The translations under genes were made by a program, and so were the position numbers. Shown piece by piece: positions 24,666 through 32,927 of a stretch of 64,000 nt of DNA. The stretch is from an uncultured Oscillospiraceae bacterium. Its GTDB lineage: Bacteria > Bacillota > Clostridia > Oscillospirales > Acutalibacteraceae. The stretch is from NCBI GenBank assembly GCA_948471205.1, contig CAOKRT010000003.1, forward strand, positions 62,001-126,000, given 5' to 3'. The notes under the pieces were generated by a model. That model was not told where the DNA came from and made no database searches. It saw nothing but the letters and a program-made list of their open reading frames with translations. The first letter of the stretch is position 1; every line of letters starts with the position of its first letter.

Positions 24666-26147
24666 ATGGATACAAGATTTGCAATTTCAGAGTATCCTGA
24701 TGCAGCGGTTCTTACTGCACAGCTTGATGCACTCATCAAAAAACCAATTTATTCAATCAACAGAGATGCTCTTAAAGAGTACGAAGAAGAATACTTTGCT
24801 AAAAAGTGTAAAAAATCAAAAGAGCAGATTGAAGAAGCAAAGAACATTATTCCGGGCGGTGTTCAGCACAACCTTGCGTTCAACTATCCTTTCCCGATTG
24901 TTATGGTAAAGGCTAAGGGCAACAGGCTTTATGATATAGACGGAAATGAATATTACGATTTTCTTCAGGCAGGCGGTCCTACCATTATCGGCTCCAACGA
25001 TGATGTTGTTAAGGAAAAGGTAAAGGAACTTCTTGATGACTGCGGTCCTTCAACAGGTCTTTTCCATCCTTATGAATATAAACTTGCAAAGAAGATTTCC
25101 GAATGTGTTCCGTCTGTTGAAATGTTCCGTATGCTTGGTTCGGGTACAGAGGCTTGCATGTGTGCCGTTCGTGTTGCACGTCTTGCAACAGGTCATAAAA
25201 ACATTATCAAAATGGGCGGTGCTTACCACGGCTGGTCAGATCAGCTTGCATGGGGCATGCGTGTTCCGGGTACACTGAATCTTCAGTCACACGGTGTTCC
25301 TATGTTCGTATTCAAACATACACAGGAATTCTTCCCGAATGATCTTAAATCACTTGAAAAGAAACTTATACTTAATAAATTCCGCGGCGGCACGGCTGCT
25401 GTATTCATTGAGCCTATCGGCCCTGAATCCGCAACACGCCCTGTTGATAAGGATTTCCCGAAGGGTGTTCAGGCTCTTTGCCGCAAGTACGGTGCACTTC
25501 TTGTATGCGATGAAGTTGTAAGCGGCTTCCGTATCGGTCTTTCAGGCGCACAGGGTTATTATGGAATTGACCCAGATATCTCCATTTTCGGTAAAATTAT
25601 TGCAGGCGGTTATCCGGGTGCCGGCGGTATCGGCGGTCACAAGGAAGTTATGAAATATCTTGGTGCCGGTCTTGATAAGTCTGAAGGCAAGAAAATTCAT
25701 AAGGCTATGTGCGGCGGCACAATGGCTGCAACTCCACTTTCATGCTGCGCAGGTTACACTGTTATTTGTGAAATTGAAAAGAGAAATGCATGTCAGGTTG
25801 CAGGTCAGATGGCAGACCGTCTTGTTAAAGGTCTTAACGAATCAATTAAGAAATACGACCTTCCGTTCGTATGCTACAATATCGGTTCTGTTTGTCATCT
25901 TCATACAGTTGCAACTATGCACTTCAAGGTTGACTGGAAAAAGCCTTGGACAATTCCGAACACCTTAAAGCAGACAGGTATCCGTCAGTCAGAAATGCAG
26001 TTTATGGGTGCTGCTTATATGGCAGAGGGTCTTGTTACGCTTGCAGGTTCACGTCTTTACACCTCAAGTGCTTATACTGAAGAGGATATTGATGAATGCA
26101 TCCGCCGTTTTGACAGAGTACTTTCAAAGTGCGAAAAAATCGGCTGA
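24666..26147 (+). CDS. Class III PLP-dependent aminotransferase (GSA-aminomutase-like)
   Basis: A 493-residue fold-type I PLP enzyme resembling glutamate-1-semialdehyde aminomutase, longer than the usual 430 because of an extra N-terminal 50 residues. Seen are IIPGGVQHN (61-69), LGSGTEACMCAVRVAR (158-172), KMGGAYHGW (182-190), the cofactor aspartate in CDEVVSGFR (Asp282) and the PLP lysine in IFGKIIAGGYP (Lys310). It is not in a haem cluster, so a catabolic transaminase or aminomutase for an amino-sugar or amino acid is more likely. Strong RBS AAGGAGG at 24652-24658. Next gene is an aldolase 67 bases downstream, beyond a small hairpin. Confidence 0.86.
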   Translation: MDTRFAISEYPDAAVLTAQLDALIKKPIYSINRDALKEYEEEYFAKKCKKSKEQIEEAKNIIPGGVQHNLAFNYPFPIVMVKAKGNRLYDIDGNEYYDFLQAGGPTIIGSNDDVVKEKVKELLDDCGPSTGLFHPYEYKLAKKISECVPSVEMFRMLGSGTEACMCAVRVARLATGHKNIIKMGGAYHGWSDQLAWGMRVPGTLNLQSHGVPMFVFKHTQEFFPNDLKSLEKKLILNKFRGGTAAVFIEPIGPESATRPVDKDFPKGVQALCRKYGALLVCDEVVSGFRIGLSGAQGYYGIDPDISIFGKIIAGGYPGAGGIGGHKEVMKYLGAGLDKSEGKKIHKAMCGGTMAATPLSCCAGYTVICEIEKRNACQVAGQMADRLVKGLNESIKKYDLPFVCYNIGSVCHLHTVATMHFKVDWKKPWTIPNTLKQTGIRQSEMQFMGAAYMAEGLVTLAGSRLYTSSAYTEEDIDECIRRFDRVLSKCEKIG

Positions 26148-26160
26148 TTAAGTAAAAACA

Positions 26161-26184
26161 GGGCGGTTTGAATACCGCCCTTTC
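26161..26184 (+). terminator. Intercistronic hairpin (weak terminator or mRNA stabiliser)
   Basis: GGGCGGT (26161-26167) pairs with ACCGCCC (26174-26180), loop of 6, followed by only TTTCTC. It probably gives partial termination between aminotransferase and aldolase. Confidence 0.6.
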
Positions 26185-26214
26185 TCAAATTAAACAGGTA
26201 AAGGAGAGCTGATT

Positions 26215-27432
26215 ATGGCTTATGAAATAGAAGAAGCAAAAAGACTGGTTGTTGAAGCCGGAAAAAAGCTTATTGAAACAGGTCTGATTGCACGCACATG
26301 GGGCAATGTTTCTGCCCGTATTTCAGACACTCAGTTTGTTATTACGCCGTCCGGAAGAGCATATGAGGACTTAACGCCTGAGGAAATTGTTGTTGTTAAT
26401 ATTGAAGACTGTGCATATGAGGGTGATATTAAACCGTCATCCGAAAAGGGTGTTCATGCTGCTGCTTACAGACATCATCCGGAAGTTGATTTTGTTATTC
26501 ATACGCATCAAAGAGCGGCTACTATTGTAAGTATTACAGGCATGGAAATCAGAAATGTTTATTCTGAATATAAGGAAGTGCTCGGTGAAAGAGTTCCGAC
26601 AGCCGATTATGCTATGTCAACCACAAATTCTCTTCGTAAAAAGGTTGAAAACTGCATAATGCTTAATCCTGACTGCCGTGCAATCATGCTTATGCACCAC
26701 GGCACCATATGTATGGGTAATTCTTATGATGAGGCATTTGCTATTGCCGAAACACTTGAAAAGTGTTGTGAAAGAGTGCTGAAGGATAATTATCTTCGTC
26801 ATTCCTGGGCAAAGTCTTATTCTGATGATGATAAAAGAAATTATTTCCTCAGAAAGAAAGATGCCGGAAAAATGCCGGAAACAATTTGTGATCTTGGCGC
26901 ATCTGTAAGAAATGAAAATATGTTCACCATTACCGTTGGCGGTGAAACGGTTGACGTTGATATTGAAACAGGTCTTGGCATTAACGGAATTGCACCGAAA
27001 TGTGCAAAAATTCACAGGGCAATTTATCTTTCTGAAAAATGTGCAATGATAAAGCATATCACTACACCTGATGTGATTGCGGTTTCCTGCACAGGAGATC
27101 CGATGATTCCGATGATTGATGATTTTGCGCAGATTGTGGGTCTTGATGTTAAATGCAGCCCGTGGATTGACGGCGATACAGATGATTGTGCAAAGAATAT
27201 TGCAAAGGCAATGAAAGGCAGAAATGCTGTGCTTGTTCAGGGAAACGGTGCACTTGTAACAGGAAATAATGACGGTGATATGCAGGCACTTGAAATTATT
27301 ATGGATAAGGGCTGTGCGGCTGTTGTGGATGTGGATATATTCAACCGTGCACACTATGTTCCGAAAATGGAATGTTTCCTTATGCGAACCGTTTATCTTG
27401 CAAAGTATTCAAAGCAAATTGACAAAAAATAA
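26215..27432 (+). CDS. Class II aldolase/adducin-family protein with a second, degenerate aldolase-like domain
   Basis: A 405-residue protein, nearly twice the normal size for class II aldolases. Residues 1-215 are a complete domain: TWGNVSARIS, SSEKGVHAA, zinc histidines in FVIHTHQRAA (His96, His98) and in MHHGTICMG (His161/162). Residues about 235-400 look like a second copy with the same order of elements (IKHITTPDVIAVSCTG, then NAVLVQGNGALVTGN in place of the HHG loop) but without the metal histidines. Domain one should cleave or isomerise a sugar phosphate via a zinc enediolate; the second may be structural. RBS AAAGGAG is clear. It is probably in one pathway with the divergent FGGY kinase. 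Confidence 0.82.
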   Translation: MAYEIEEAKRLVVEAGKKLIETGLIARTWGNVSARISDTQFVITPSGRAYEDLTPEEIVVVNIEDCAYEGDIKPSSEKGVHAAAYRHHPEVDFVIHTHQRAATIVSITGMEIRNVYSEYKEVLGERVPTADYAMSTTNSLRKKVENCIMLNPDCRAIMLMHHGTICMGNSYDEAFAIAETLEKCCERVLKDNYLRHSWAKSYSDDDKRNYFLRKKDAGKMPETICDLGASVRNENMFTITVGGETVDVDIETGLGINGIAPKCAKIHRAIYLSEKCAMIKHITTPDVIAVSCTGDPMIPMIDDFAQIVGLDVKCSPWIDGDTDDCAKNIAKAMKGRNAVLVQGNGALVTGNNDGDMQALEIIMDKGCAAVVDVDIFNRAHYVPKMECFLMRTVYLAKYSKQIDKK

Positions 27433-27442
27433 TTTTACAAAT

Positions 27443-27472
27443 AAAAGAGCAGTTCATTGGAACTGCTCTTTT
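27443..27472. terminator. Bidirectional terminator after the aldolase gene
   Basis: A 12-bp perfect stem (27443-27454 with 27461-27472), 6-base loop, A-run/T-run outer ends. Confidence 0.88.
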
Positions 27473-27473
27473 G

Positions 27474-27680
27474 TCATTTATCGGGGTTGTCTGTTAGTCC
27501 TAAAATATAATCCGTTGTGGTATTGTGAATTTTTGCAAGCGCAGTTAAAATGGCAGTAGGAATATCTCTTTGTCCTAATTCATAATTGGAATATACCTGC
27601 TGAGAGCAATTCAGCAATTCTGCTATTTGCTCCTGTGTTAAATCTGCATCTTCACGTAAATCTCTAATTCTTCTATACAT
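27474..27680 (-). CDS. Small XRE-family HTH regulator
   Basis: A 68-residue protein that is almost only a Cro/CI-type helix-turn-helix: RIRDLREDADLTQEQIAELL, then NCSQQVYSNYELGQRDIP and LAKIHNTTTDYILGLT. A longer frame starts at 27737, but the ATG at 27680 has the RBS GGTGATT and gives the normal start before RIRDLR. It overlaps the terminator of the aldolase gene. The upstream inverted repeat 27706-27745 is a likely autoregulatory operator. Target genes unknown. Confidence 0.85.
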   Translation of the reverse strand: MYRRIRDLREDADLTQEQIAELLNCSQQVYSNYELGQRDIPTAILTALAKIHNTTTDYILGLTDNPDK

Positions 27681-27705
27681 ATAATCACCAAATTTATTAT
27701 ATGTA

Positions 27706-27745
27706 ACTGCATTTTGTTGTATTGACAAATACCGCAAAATGCAGT
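27706..27745. promoter_or_regulatory. Inverted repeat with 11-bp arms upstream of the small XRE gene
   Basis: ACTGCATTTTG (27706-27716) and CAAAATGCAGT (27735-27745) are perfect inverses, 18 bases apart. The repeat encloses TTGACA (27722-27727), which with TAAAAT (27745-27750) at 17 bases would be a rightward promoter. On the other strand TATAAT at 27701-27696 is a possible -10 for the XRE gene. Confidence 0.5.
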
Positions 27746-27852
27746 AAAATATATATAAAAAATGAACTGAAATTTAAATATTCGTTCGATTTTTCAGAAA
27801 ATATACTGTTTTATTTATGGGTTTGGGGTTGAAAACAGCTTAGGCAAAATAA

Positions 27853-27880
27853 AACTGCCGGCAAATAAATTCCGGCAGTT
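27853..27880 (-). terminator. Terminator after the 102-residue XRE gene
   Basis: AACTGCCGG (27853-27861) pairs with CCGGCAGTT (27872-27880), 10-base loop. On the minus strand the stem is followed by TTTTATTTT. Confidence 0.8.
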
Positions 27881-27907
27881 AAAATTTTGTATTTATATAT
27901 AAATTAT

Positions 27908-28216
27908 TTAATTTGTTATTTCCATAATCAGTTTCAGTATTGCATTTCTTTGTCCGGAAGACAGCTTTACCCATTTATTAAGAAGTTCTTTTTGTTCGTC
28001 AGAAAGAGAAGATGTATCATCGTTATCTGAGAAGAATTGACTTAAAGTAATTCCGAATGCGCTGCACATGATTTCCAATGTCGGAATAGACGGCAGTGTG
28101 TTTCGCTTAAATATGTTAGATATAGTTGACTGTGACAGACCTGCTTCTTTTGCAAGGCGATATTCAGACCAACCACGCATATTCATATGATATTTAATTC
28201 GTTCAATTGTTTCCAT
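27908..28216 (-). CDS. XRE-family HTH regulator
   Basis: A 102-residue DNA-binding protein with an N-terminal helix-turn-helix (about residues 5-62: EYRLAKEAGLSQSTISNIFK, LEIMCSAFGITLSQFF) and a helical tail (LSDEQKELLNKWVKLSSGQR) common in clostridial Xre-type regulators. RBS AAAGGAG lies 8-9 bases before the ATG. TCAATTG motifs occur at its start codon region and upstream (28250-28259, 28296-28305), suggesting autoregulation. It is separate from the 68-residue XRE gene, with a terminator between. Confidence 0.88.
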   Translation of the reverse strand: METIERIKYHMNMRGWSEYRLAKEAGLSQSTISNIFKRNTLPSIPTLEIMCSAFGITLSQFFSDNDDTSSLSDEQKELLNKWVKLSSGQRNAILKLIMEITN

Positions 28217-28249
28217 AGACGCTTACTCCTTTCTTCTTATATTTTACTG

Positions 28250-28305
28250 TTCAATTGAATTTATTTGTACTGTTTCTTTGAATATGACAATGCAACTCAA
28301 TTGAG
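28250..28305. promoter_or_regulatory. Two TCAATTGA palindromes upstream of XRE gene
   Basis: TTCAATTGAA at 28250-28259 and CTCAATTGAG at 28296-28305 are perfect 10-bp palindromes 46 bases apart. A third TTCAATTG lies over the first codons of the XRE gene (28202-28209). Likely operators, by inference. Confidence 0.4.
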
Positions 28306-28348
28306 AGTCAATTTATCCGTCAACTGAATATCGTTGTATTATTTGTAT

Positions 28349-28433
28349 TTATGAAAAGCACAAATGTGTTTTTCTGTAAATAAACTCTCTTTATTTTGGT
28401 AGGATGGGGGATTCCCCCATCCGTTTTGTTTTT
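28349..28433 (+). ncRNA. Candidate small RNA ending in a strong terminator
   Basis: A GC-rich perfect hairpin (28402-28410 with 28414-28422, loop ATT) followed by GTTTTGTTTTTT is a strong rightward terminator, yet no rightward gene precedes it. A second hairpin (28353-28361 with 28366-28374) lies just upstream. TATTAT at 28337-28342 could be its -10, but no good -35 is visible. It may instead be a leader fragment or part of an unrecognised element. Confidence 0.35.
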
Positions 28434-28464
28434 TAAATTTAATTATTTTTTAACATTTACAAAA

Positions 28465-28493
28465 TTGACTTTTATGTAAATTTATGGTAATAT
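28465..28493 (+). promoter_or_regulatory. Promoter of the riboswitch-ATPase transcript
   Basis: TTGACT (28465-28470), 17-base spacer, TAATAT (28488-28493). Transcription would start near 28500, right at the riboswitch 5' end. Confidence 0.65.
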
Positions 28494-28500
28494 ATAAATA

Positions 28501-28640
28501 ACTTATGAGGGAGTAGTTCCGTGCAAAGCACGAACTAAATCAACATCATGCAATAAACATTATAAAAAGGTTTAAGGCTGGTTTAGTTTTAAAGAATGAG
28601 ACTCGTATGTAGTAGCAATACTATATACGGGTCTTTTTTG
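28501..28640 (+). ncRNA. yybP-ykoY (Mn2+-sensing) riboswitch with terminator expression platform
   Basis: The leader has the conserved yybP-ykoY segments: GAGGGAGTAG near 28507-28516, a hairpin (28516-28524 with 28528-28535), TCAACATCAT at 28540-28549, GGCTGGTTTAG at 28576-28586, and a closing GAGACTCG. It ends in a terminator hairpin (28600-28613 with 28620-28633) and T6. This family binds Mn2+ and turns on Mn export or homeostasis genes by preventing termination. The gene behind it is a P-type ATPase, a known target type. Assignment is from motif memory; a covariance-model search would confirm it. Confidence 0.82.
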
Positions 28641-28687
28641 TTAATAAGCTATTGTTGAACATCCTGATTAAAGAAAGGAGCAATATA

Positions 28688-31387
28688 ATGAGGGAATATC
28701 TTAATACCGTTGAAGATGTTTTAAAAGAAAAAGAAACCTCTGTAAACGGTCTCTCATCAGAAGAGGCGAAAATCCGCCTTGAGAAAAACGGAAAAAACAA
28801 ATTAAAAGAGGGTAAAAAAGAAAGTCTGCTTCACCGTTTTGTAATGCAGCTTGCAGACCCTATGATTATTATTCTTATTGCTGCCGCAGTTATCTCGGCA
28901 GTAACCTCGGTTGTTCAGAAAGAATTTCCGTCAGATGTAATCATTATTATGTTTGTTGTTATTATAAATGCAATTCTTGGTGTTTATCAGGAATCAAAAG
29001 CAGAAAAAGCAATTGAAGCCCTGCAGGAAATTGCTGCGGCAACCAGCCATGTTATAAGAAACGGAAAAATTGAAACCATTCATTCCGAAGATCTTGTAAC
29101 AGGTGATATTATTGTGCTTGAAGCCGGAGACAGTGTTCCGGCAGACTGCCGCATTATAGAAAGTGCATCTATGAAAATTGAAGAGGCTGCACTTACGGGA
29201 GAATCTGTTCCTGTAAACAAAATTGTTGATGTAATTGATCCCGAAGGCTCAGACGATGTTCCGCTTGGCGACAGAAAAAATATGTGCTACATGGGTTCAA
29301 ATGTTGTTTACGGCCGCGGAAAAGCTGTTGTTGCCGCAACAGGTATGGATACTGAAATGGGCAAAATTGCCGATGCACTTAATGATTCTAAGGACGGAGA
29401 TACACCGCTTCAGATTAAACTTAATCAGCTTTCTAAAATCCTTTCATTCCTTGTGCTTGGAATTTGTGTATTTATTTTTGCACTGGATGTTATCCGCAGT
29501 GCCGTTACAGGCGGCGGAGTAACTTTCCAGGGTATGCTGGGCACATTTATGGTGGCAGTTTCCCTTGCTGTTGCAGCTATTCCGGAAGGTTTGGCGGCAG
29601 TTGTTACCATTGTGCTTTCAATCGGTGTAACCAAAATGAGCAAACGAAGTGCGGTTATCAGAAAACTTACTGCTGTTGAAACACTGGGCTGCACGCAGGT
29701 TATATGCTCTGATAAAACAGGAACGCTTACACAGAATAAAATGACAGTTGTTGATTTTAAGGGCGATAATGAAAAGCTGATTGCACAGGCAATGGCGCTT
29801 TGCTCCGATGCAACAATTGAAGACGGCGTTGTTAAAGGTGAACCTACGGAAGCGGCGCTTGTTGAATGGGCTGATAAGCTTGAAATGCCGAAATCTGAAC
29901 TTGTCGGCGAATTTCCGAGAGTGGCCGAAGCACCTTTTGATTCTATGAGAAAAATGATGTCTACGGTGCATTCTTCTGTTAAAAAGGGTTATGTTCAGTA
30001 TACAAAAGGCGCGCCCGATGTTGTTTTAAACCATTGCACAAAGGCTTATATAGACGGTAAAAAGGTTGATATGACAGAAGATGTGCGTGAAAGCATTCTT
30101 GCACTTAATAAGGAAATGGCAGATCAGGCATTGCGCGTGCTTTGCGTAGCAATGAAATCATATAATGAAATGCCGGAGAGCGAAGAAGCAGATTATCTTG
30201 AAAAAGAGCTTTGCTATATCGGTCTTGCAGGTATGATAGATCCTGTACGTCCCGAGGTGGTTGATGCTATTGCAGAATGCCGCAGTGCAGGTATACGCCC
30301 TGTTATGATTACAGGCGATCATAAGGACACGGCGGTTGCCATTGCCAAACAGCTTGGTATTATTTCTGATGCCGGCGAAGCGTTAACCGGCTCAGAATTA
30401 AATAAAATTTCCGATGAAGAGATGAATGAAAATATTGAAAAATACAGCGTATATGCCCGTGTTCAGCCGGAGCATAAGGTAAGAATTGTTAAGGCTTGGA
30501 GAAATAAGGGCATGGTAACTGCCATGACTGGTGACGGTGTTAACGACGCACCGTCAATCAAAAGCGCGGATATCGGTGTCGGTATGGGTATTACAGGTAC
30601 AGACGTAACAAAAAATGTTGCCGATATGGTGCTTGCCGATGATAACTTTGCAACCATTGTTTCCGCTGTTGAAGAAGGCAGAAGAATATATGACAATATC
30701 AGAAAGTCCATACAGTTCCTGCTTTCCTCAAACCTTTCAGAGGTTTTAACTATTTTCATTGCAACGCTGTTCGGTGTGATTGTTCTTGAACCTGTTCATC
30801 TTCTCTGGATTAACTTGATTACAGACTGTTTCCCTGCATTGGCTCTTGGTATGGAAAAGGGAGAAGACAGCATTATGCAGCGTGCTCCGAGAAGCAGTAA
30901 AGACGGTATTTTTGCAAACGGCATGGGTGTTGATGTAGCATGGCAGGGATTCATGGTTACGGTTGTAACACTTGCCGCTTATGTGCTGGGTTTAATTATG
31001 ACGCCGGAGGGTTCGGCACTGCTGCATCAGAACGGTATGACATTCTGGAACTTCCTGAAAGAAGCAGGTGATACGCTGATTGTTCATCAGAACGGTATGA
31101 CAATGGCATTTTTAACGCTTTCCATGGCAGAAATCTTCCATTCGTTCAATATGCGTTCAAGGCGTGAATCCATCTTCAGAATGAAGAGTCATAATAAGTA
31201 TTTAACAGGTGCAATGGTGCTCAGTTTTATTCTTTCCACGCTTGTTATTTATGTTCCTTTCCTGGCAGATGCTTTTGATTTTGCTCCGATTTCCGCTGCG
31301 GAATATGCAACGGCAATTGCTTTGGCAATTTCGGTTATTCCGATTGTTGAGTTTATCAAATTCATTCAAAGAAAAGTTGAAAAATAA
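28688..31387 (+). CDS. P-type cation ATPase, Ca2+/Mn2+ type (P2A)
   Basis: An 899-residue ion pump with about ten membrane segments. Motifs: TGES at 170-173 (ALTGESVPV), PEGL in TM4 (AAIPEGLAAVVTI), phosphorylated Asp342 in CSDKTGTLTQNKMT, KGAPD in the nucleotide domain, MTGDGVNDAP in the hinge, and NLITDCFPALALGMEKGE in TM6, the SERCA-like ion site. The start at 28688 has the RBS AAAGGAG; an upstream in-frame ATG is inside the terminator region. The Mn2+ riboswitch in front suggests that this pump exports Mn2+ (possibly also Ca2+). It is a single-gene operon. Confidence 0.93.
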   Translation: MREYLNTVEDVLKEKETSVNGLSSEEAKIRLEKNGKNKLKEGKKESLLHRFVMQLADPMIIILIAAAVISAVTSVVQKEFPSDVIIIMFVVIINAILGVYQESKAEKAIEALQEIAAATSHVIRNGKIETIHSEDLVTGDIIVLEAGDSVPADCRIIESASMKIEEAALTGESVPVNKIVDVIDPEGSDDVPLGDRKNMCYMGSNVVYGRGKAVVAATGMDTEMGKIADALNDSKDGDTPLQIKLNQLSKILSFLVLGICVFIFALDVIRSAVTGGGVTFQGMLGTFMVAVSLAVAAIPEGLAAVVTIVLSIGVTKMSKRSAVIRKLTAVETLGCTQVICSDKTGTLTQNKMTVVDFKGDNEKLIAQAMALCSDATIEDGVVKGEPTEAALVEWADKLEMPKSELVGEFPRVAEAPFDSMRKMMSTVHSSVKKGYVQYTKGAPDVVLNHCTKAYIDGKKVDMTEDVRESILALNKEMADQALRVLCVAMKSYNEMPESEEADYLEKELCYIGLAGMIDPVRPEVVDAIAECRSAGIRPVMITGDHKDTAVAIAKQLGIISDAGEALTGSELNKISDEEMNENIEKYSVYARVQPEHKVRIVKAWRNKGMVTAMTGDGVNDAPSIKSADIGVGMGITGTDVTKNVADMVLADDNFATIVSAVEEGRRIYDNIRKSIQFLLSSNLSEVLTIFIATLFGVIVLEPVHLLWINLITDCFPALALGMEKGEDSIMQRAPRSSKDGIFANGMGVDVAWQGFMVTVVTLAAYVLGLIMTPEGSALLHQNGMTFWNFLKEAGDTLIVHQNGMTMAFLTLSMAEIFHSFNMRSRRESIFRMKSHNKYLTGAMVLSFILSTLVIYVPFLADAFDFAPISAAEYATAIALAISVIPIVEFIKFIQRKVEK

Positions 31388-31394
31388 AATTTTT

Positions 31395-31422
31395 ACGGAC
31401 AGCTTAGGCTGTCCGTTTTTTT
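31395..31422 (+). terminator. Terminator after the P-type ATPase
   Basis: ACGGACAGC (31395-31403) pairs with GCTGTCCGT (31408-31416), 4-base loop, followed by T6-7. Confidence 0.88.
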
Positions 31423-31488
31423 ATAAAATTTACGGCTTTGGCTTTATATTTAATTTTATATATGCTATTATTACTTTGGTGATGTATT

Positions 31489-32850
31489 TTGGAGCTTAAA
31501 AAGAATGATAAAATTGAATTGTTTATTGATGCTGTTACATCTGAAGGAAGCGGCATCGGCAGATATAACGGCTTTGCGGTTTTTGTAAGGGGAACCGTTC
31601 CCGGAGACAGAATATCTGCGCATATTATAAAAGTTTCAAAAAATTATGCTGTCGGCATTGTTGATGAAATTCTTTCCGCTTCGCCTGAAAGAACAGAATC
31701 CGATTGCCCTGTTTCAAATAAATGCGGCGGCTGCTCGTTCAGAAATATGTCATATAAGGAAGAATTGAAATATAAACTTTCCAGAGTGCAGGATGCGGTT
31801 AGCAGAATAGGCAATATTGATTTTCCTGTTGAAAAAATAATCGGCGCCGAAAGCCTTAACCATTACAGAAATAAGGCGCAGTATCCTGTTTTTATTGAAA
31901 ACGGAAATTTAACAGCAGGTTTTTATGCTTATAAAAGCCATCGCATCATTCCGTGCAGTCATTGTCTGCTGCAGCCTGCCGAATTTGAAAAAGGAATTAA
32001 GGCTTTTTCAAAGTGGGTAAAGAAGAACAATATCACTTCTTTTGATGAAAAAACAGGCAGGGGGCTTTTGCGGCATATTTATTTCCGAAAAGCGTTCGGA
32101 ACAGGTGAAATAATGGCCTGCGCAGTTGTGAATGCAAATGATATTCCCGATAAGGAATATTTAATCGGCATGCTGCAGCAGGCATTTGAAAATCTGAAAA
32201 GCGTAGTTATCAATATCAATAAAAAGAATACAAATGTCATTCTCGGCAGCGAAACAAAAACGCTTTGGGGCAGTGAAAAAATCTGTGATATTCTGCTTGG
32301 CAGAAAATTTGTGATTTCGCCGCAGAGCTTCTATCAGGTAAATCATGACCAATGTGAAAAGCTGTACTCGGTTGCTGCTGAATATGCGGATTTAAAAGGG
32401 AATGAAACCGTTGTGGATATGTATTGCGGTGCAGGCACAATCGGGCTTACCCTTGCCGGTAATTGCAAAAGACTTGTGGGAATAGAAATTGTGCCGTCTG
32501 CAATAGAAAATGCAAAAGAAAATGCGGAAATAAACGGAATAAAAAATGCCGAATTTATCTGTGCAGATGCATTTGAGGGTGCTAAGCAAATTGAAAAAAT
32601 GGGCTTAAAGCCGGATTTGGTTATTGTTGATCCGCCAAGAAAAGGCTGCCAAAAAGAACTTTTTGATGTTATAGAAAATATGGGCGCAGGGCGTATTGTC
32701 TATGTTTCGTGCGACAGTGCCACCCTTGCCCGTGACCTTGCCGTGCTGAAAGAAAAAGGCTGGCAGCTTCAACACCTTTGTGCTGTGGATATGTTTCCCC
32801 GCACCCCGCATGTGGAAGCAGTGGCGCTGATACAAAATAAGATTTTTTAG
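31489..32850 (+). CDS. rlmD: 23S rRNA (uracil-5-)-methyltransferase, RlmD/RlmCD type
   Basis: A 453-residue TrmA/RumA-family enzyme that methylates uridine C5 in 23S rRNA using SAM. It has an N-terminal TRAM domain (about 1-60), the Fe-S cysteines in CPVSNKCGGCSF, the SAM motif VVDMYCGAGTIGLTLA, DPPRKGCQ, and the catalytic cysteine in YVSCDSATLARDL. Starts at TTG (31489), preceded by GGTGATG; no ATG fits. In Gram-positives one such enzyme often modifies both U747 and U1939, so the target is not certain. Monocistronic. Confidence 0.9.
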   Translation: MELKKNDKIELFIDAVTSEGSGIGRYNGFAVFVRGTVPGDRISAHIIKVSKNYAVGIVDEILSASPERTESDCPVSNKCGGCSFRNMSYKEELKYKLSRVQDAVSRIGNIDFPVEKIIGAESLNHYRNKAQYPVFIENGNLTAGFYAYKSHRIIPCSHCLLQPAEFEKGIKAFSKWVKKNNITSFDEKTGRGLLRHIYFRKAFGTGEIMACAVVNANDIPDKEYLIGMLQQAFENLKSVVININKKNTNVILGSETKTLWGSEKICDILLGRKFVISPQSFYQVNHDQCEKLYSVAAEYADLKGNETVVDMYCGAGTIGLTLAGNCKRLVGIEIVPSAIENAKENAEINGIKNAEFICADAFEGAKQIEKMGLKPDLVIVDPPRKGCQKELFDVIENMGAGRIVYVSCDSATLARDLAVLKEKGWQLQHLCAVDMFPRTPHVEAVALIQNKIF

Positions 32851-32927
32851 AAAATCTTTAGAAGTGAATAAAAAGGATATGCTGATAACAGTAGCATAGT
32901 TTTATTTTATCGGTTAAGGAGCGGAAC

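Noticed and set aside
26617-27354. 245-codon open frame on the minus strand opposite the aldolase gene
   Set aside because: Its product is rich in His, Cys, Ile and Asn without any motif, it has no ribosome-binding site, and the plus-strand protein is a clear family member.
27745-27880. Small RNA running rightward from TTGACA-N17-TAAAAT (27722-27750) to the hairpin at 27853-27880
   Set aside because: The hairpin has its T-run on the minus strand only, so it terminates the XRE gene and not a rightward transcript; the promoter could be fortuitous.
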